Assembly: GCA_038531745.1 (NCBI GenBank)
Contig: JBCBBJ010000001.1
Location: forward strand, 1-64,000
Source of the DNA: CALLPQ01 sp038531745
GTDB lineage: Bacteria; Pseudomonadota; Alphaproteobacteria; Caulobacterales; Parvularculaceae
Direction of reading: 5' to 3'
DNA: 64,000 nt
In this document: one piece after another, positions 62,718-64,000 of the stretch
Layout of the letters: each line of letters opens with the position of its first letter
Numbering within the stretch: position 1 is the stretch's first letter
Program-made: the position numbers and the translations under genes
The notes under the pieces: generated by a model
Told to the model about the DNA's origin: nothing
The model's input: the letters and a program-made list of their open reading frames with translations, nothing else
The model's database searches: none

Positions 62718-64000
62718 ATGGTAACCATTAACGCTCCAGGGCTTATCGCCTCAGACGACGTCAATTTTAGCATCGCCAGCCCGGAATATGATTTTGATAG
62801 TGTGGACGGCGCTTTTAGCGGTTCGTTCTATTCTTACATCACGAGCGGTGGACACGATATCAGCCTGTTTGGGTCTGGATTTGTATTCAGTGGGACCACG
62901 CTCATCGCGGGAACCGTCACAATGATTACGGTTGATCTCGACAATGATGACGGTAGTTCCGATTATACAATTACTGGACTGAGCGCCGACGCCGGCGAAT
63001 TGGGCGGGACAACAGGGGAGTTTGTTGAGGAGATTTTCGCCGGAGATGATACGATCACCACTGGTGCGGGTGCTGACTTTATCAAAGGCATCGGTGGTGA
63101 GGATGTTATTTCCACCGGAAGCGGCAATGACACAATTGTAGGCAGTAATGATCGTTCAACGCTTAATGGCGGTGCTGGAAACGACAGTATTGTCGGGGGG
63201 TCGGATAACGATCTCATCATGGACGGCCTTGGAGATGACACCGTTGAAGCGGGCGACGGTAATGACCGGGTTATCGAAGGGTTTGGTGTTGATGACATTG
63301 ACCTTGGTAATGGTACCGATACTTATGAATTCGGCTCCGGCTTTGGTCAGGGTGGTGACACCCTTGACGGGGGCGCCGGGTTTGATCGCCTTGATTTTAC
63401 CAATGCCTCTGACGACGTAACGGTCGACCTTGCGGCTGGTACTGCTTCTATCGGCGGCGGCGGCAATGATGTCATTATGAATTTTGAAGCCATCGAGGGT
63501 GGCACCGGCAATGATAGCTTCACCGGTGGCGCCGAAAACAATACGTTCGAAGGCGGCGATGGCGATGACAGCCTTTTGGGCGGCGCTGGCAATGATATTC
63601 TGACCGGCGGTACATTCGGCACGTTTGGCATACCGTTTGGTACGGGTAGTGACACAATCGACGGCGGGAGCGGCGATGACACCGTTAGCGGCGACGCCGG
63701 CAATGATTCGGTTCTCGGCGGTTCGGGAAATGATAACCTTTTCGGCAATGACGGTAACGACACGCTCAATGGTGGTTCCGGTAACGACTCCATTGTTGGC
63801 GGCAACGGAAACGATCGCATTCTTGAATCAAGCGGCGACGATAGTGTTATTGGCGGCGCCGGTAATGATGTGGCGTTTGGCGGTATTGGATCTCAGTTTT
63901 TTGACCTTGGAGCCGACAACGACACATTCAATGTAATCGCGGGTACCGGCTTTAACGATACGATCATCGGTGGTGACGGCTTGGACCTCCTTGATCTGTC
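62718..64000 (+). CDS. RTX calcium-binding repeat protein (3' end outside window)
   Basis: An open frame of at least 427 codons from ATG 62718 runs past the window edge. The first ~95 residues are a non-repetitive beta-rich leader without signal peptide. From about residue 105 come glycine-rich nonapeptides (GSGNDTIVG, GGAGNDSIVGG, GGSGDDTVSG, GDAGNDSVLGGSGNDNLFG, GGNGNDRIL). Such repeats bind Ca2+ and fold after export. Type I secretion with a C-terminal signal is expected; that end and any HlyB-type exporter are not in the window. The upstream HlyC-like gene suggests possible acylation. Confidence 0.88.
   Translation, partial: MVTINAPGLIASDDVNFSIASPEYDFDSVDGAFSGSFYSYITSGGHDISLFGSGFVFSGTTLIAGTVTMITVDLDNDDGSSDYTITGLSADAGELGGTTGEFVEEIFAGDDTITTGAGADFIKGIGGEDVISTGSGNDTIVGSNDRSTLNGGAGNDSIVGGSDNDLIMDGLGDDTVEAGDGNDRVIEGFGVDDIDLGNGTDTYEFGSGFGQGGDTLDGGAGFDRLDFTNASDDVTVDLAAGTASIGGGGNDVIMNFEAIEGGTGNDSFTGGAENNTFEGGDGDDSLLGGAGNDILTGGTFGTFGIPFGTGSDTIDGGSGDDTVSGDAGNDSVLGGSGNDNLFGNDGNDTLNGGSGNDSIVGGNGNDRILESSGDDSVIGGAGNDVAFGGIGSQFFDLGADNDTFNVIAGTGFNDTIIGGDGLDLLDL

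Overview
The window looks like a chromosomal piece of an alphaproteobacterium, probably marine or otherwise aquatic and heterotrophic. The evidence is the short bacterial ProRS, the gyrA / coaD / cyclophilin / cyclophilin group followed by a tRNA-Leu, a DUF3772-type MscS channel, TonB-dependent receptors, many acyl-CoA dehydrogenases, and giant cadherin/Ig-like and RTX proteins. No phage, insertion sequence or CRISPR array was seen.

Layout. (1) 1-14.8 kb: the 3' part of a giant repetitive surface protein (at least 2857 residues), followed co-directionally by a TolC-like outer-membrane lipoprotein, a short HlyD-type adaptor, a HlyD adaptor with a GAF-like cytoplasmic domain, and a PqqD-like/M50 site-2 protease/HlyD fusion. 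Together they look like a dedicated exporter without an ABC ATPase. An XRE regulator converges on the end. (2) 15.6-20.7 kb: DUF2855 protein, M28 lipoprotein peptidase, MmgE/PrpD protein and VOC protein. (3) 20.8-34.2 kb: two divergent operons for acyl-CoA catabolism. The minus operon has AtuA-like, carboxyltransferase, biotin carboxylase, TIGR03084-like and two acyl-CoA dehydrogenases. The plus operon has thiolase, SDR and two acyl-CoA dehydrogenases. The set resembles acyclic-terpene or branched-chain acyl-CoA degradation. (4) 34.3-49.8 kb: housekeeping genes (proS, gyrA, coaD, two cyclophilins, tRNA-Leu) with accessory genes between them: an MscS-family channel interrupted by one in-frame TGA, an AraC regulator, a lipoprotein, a sodium:solute symporter with its DUF4212 partner, and an in-frame chimera of a CocE-type hydrolase head and a DcaP-type porin tail. 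(5) 50.1-61.7 kb: an iron/haem-type locus. A DUF6607 lipoprotein and a haem-receptor-like TonB protein diverge from a region with two Fur-like dyads. Then come a truncated PepSY-TM protein, a frameshifted small His/Cys protein and a TonB receptor with two frame-breaking lesions, followed by an intact ABC ATPase, two DUF3526-type permeases and a secreted deacylase-like metalloenzyme. (6) 61.8-64 kb: a HlyC-like acyltransferase relative and the start of an RTX protein that runs off the window.

How it fits together: both edges carry secreted repeat proteins (one exported by an unusual system, one RTX). The centre is a catabolic divergon, and the 50-57 kb iron region shows several independent gene-inactivating changes beside intact genes. 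The most novel-looking system is the ABC-less M50/HlyD exporter with its giant substrate. The most striking oddities are the hydrolase-porin chimera and the doubly broken TonB receptor.
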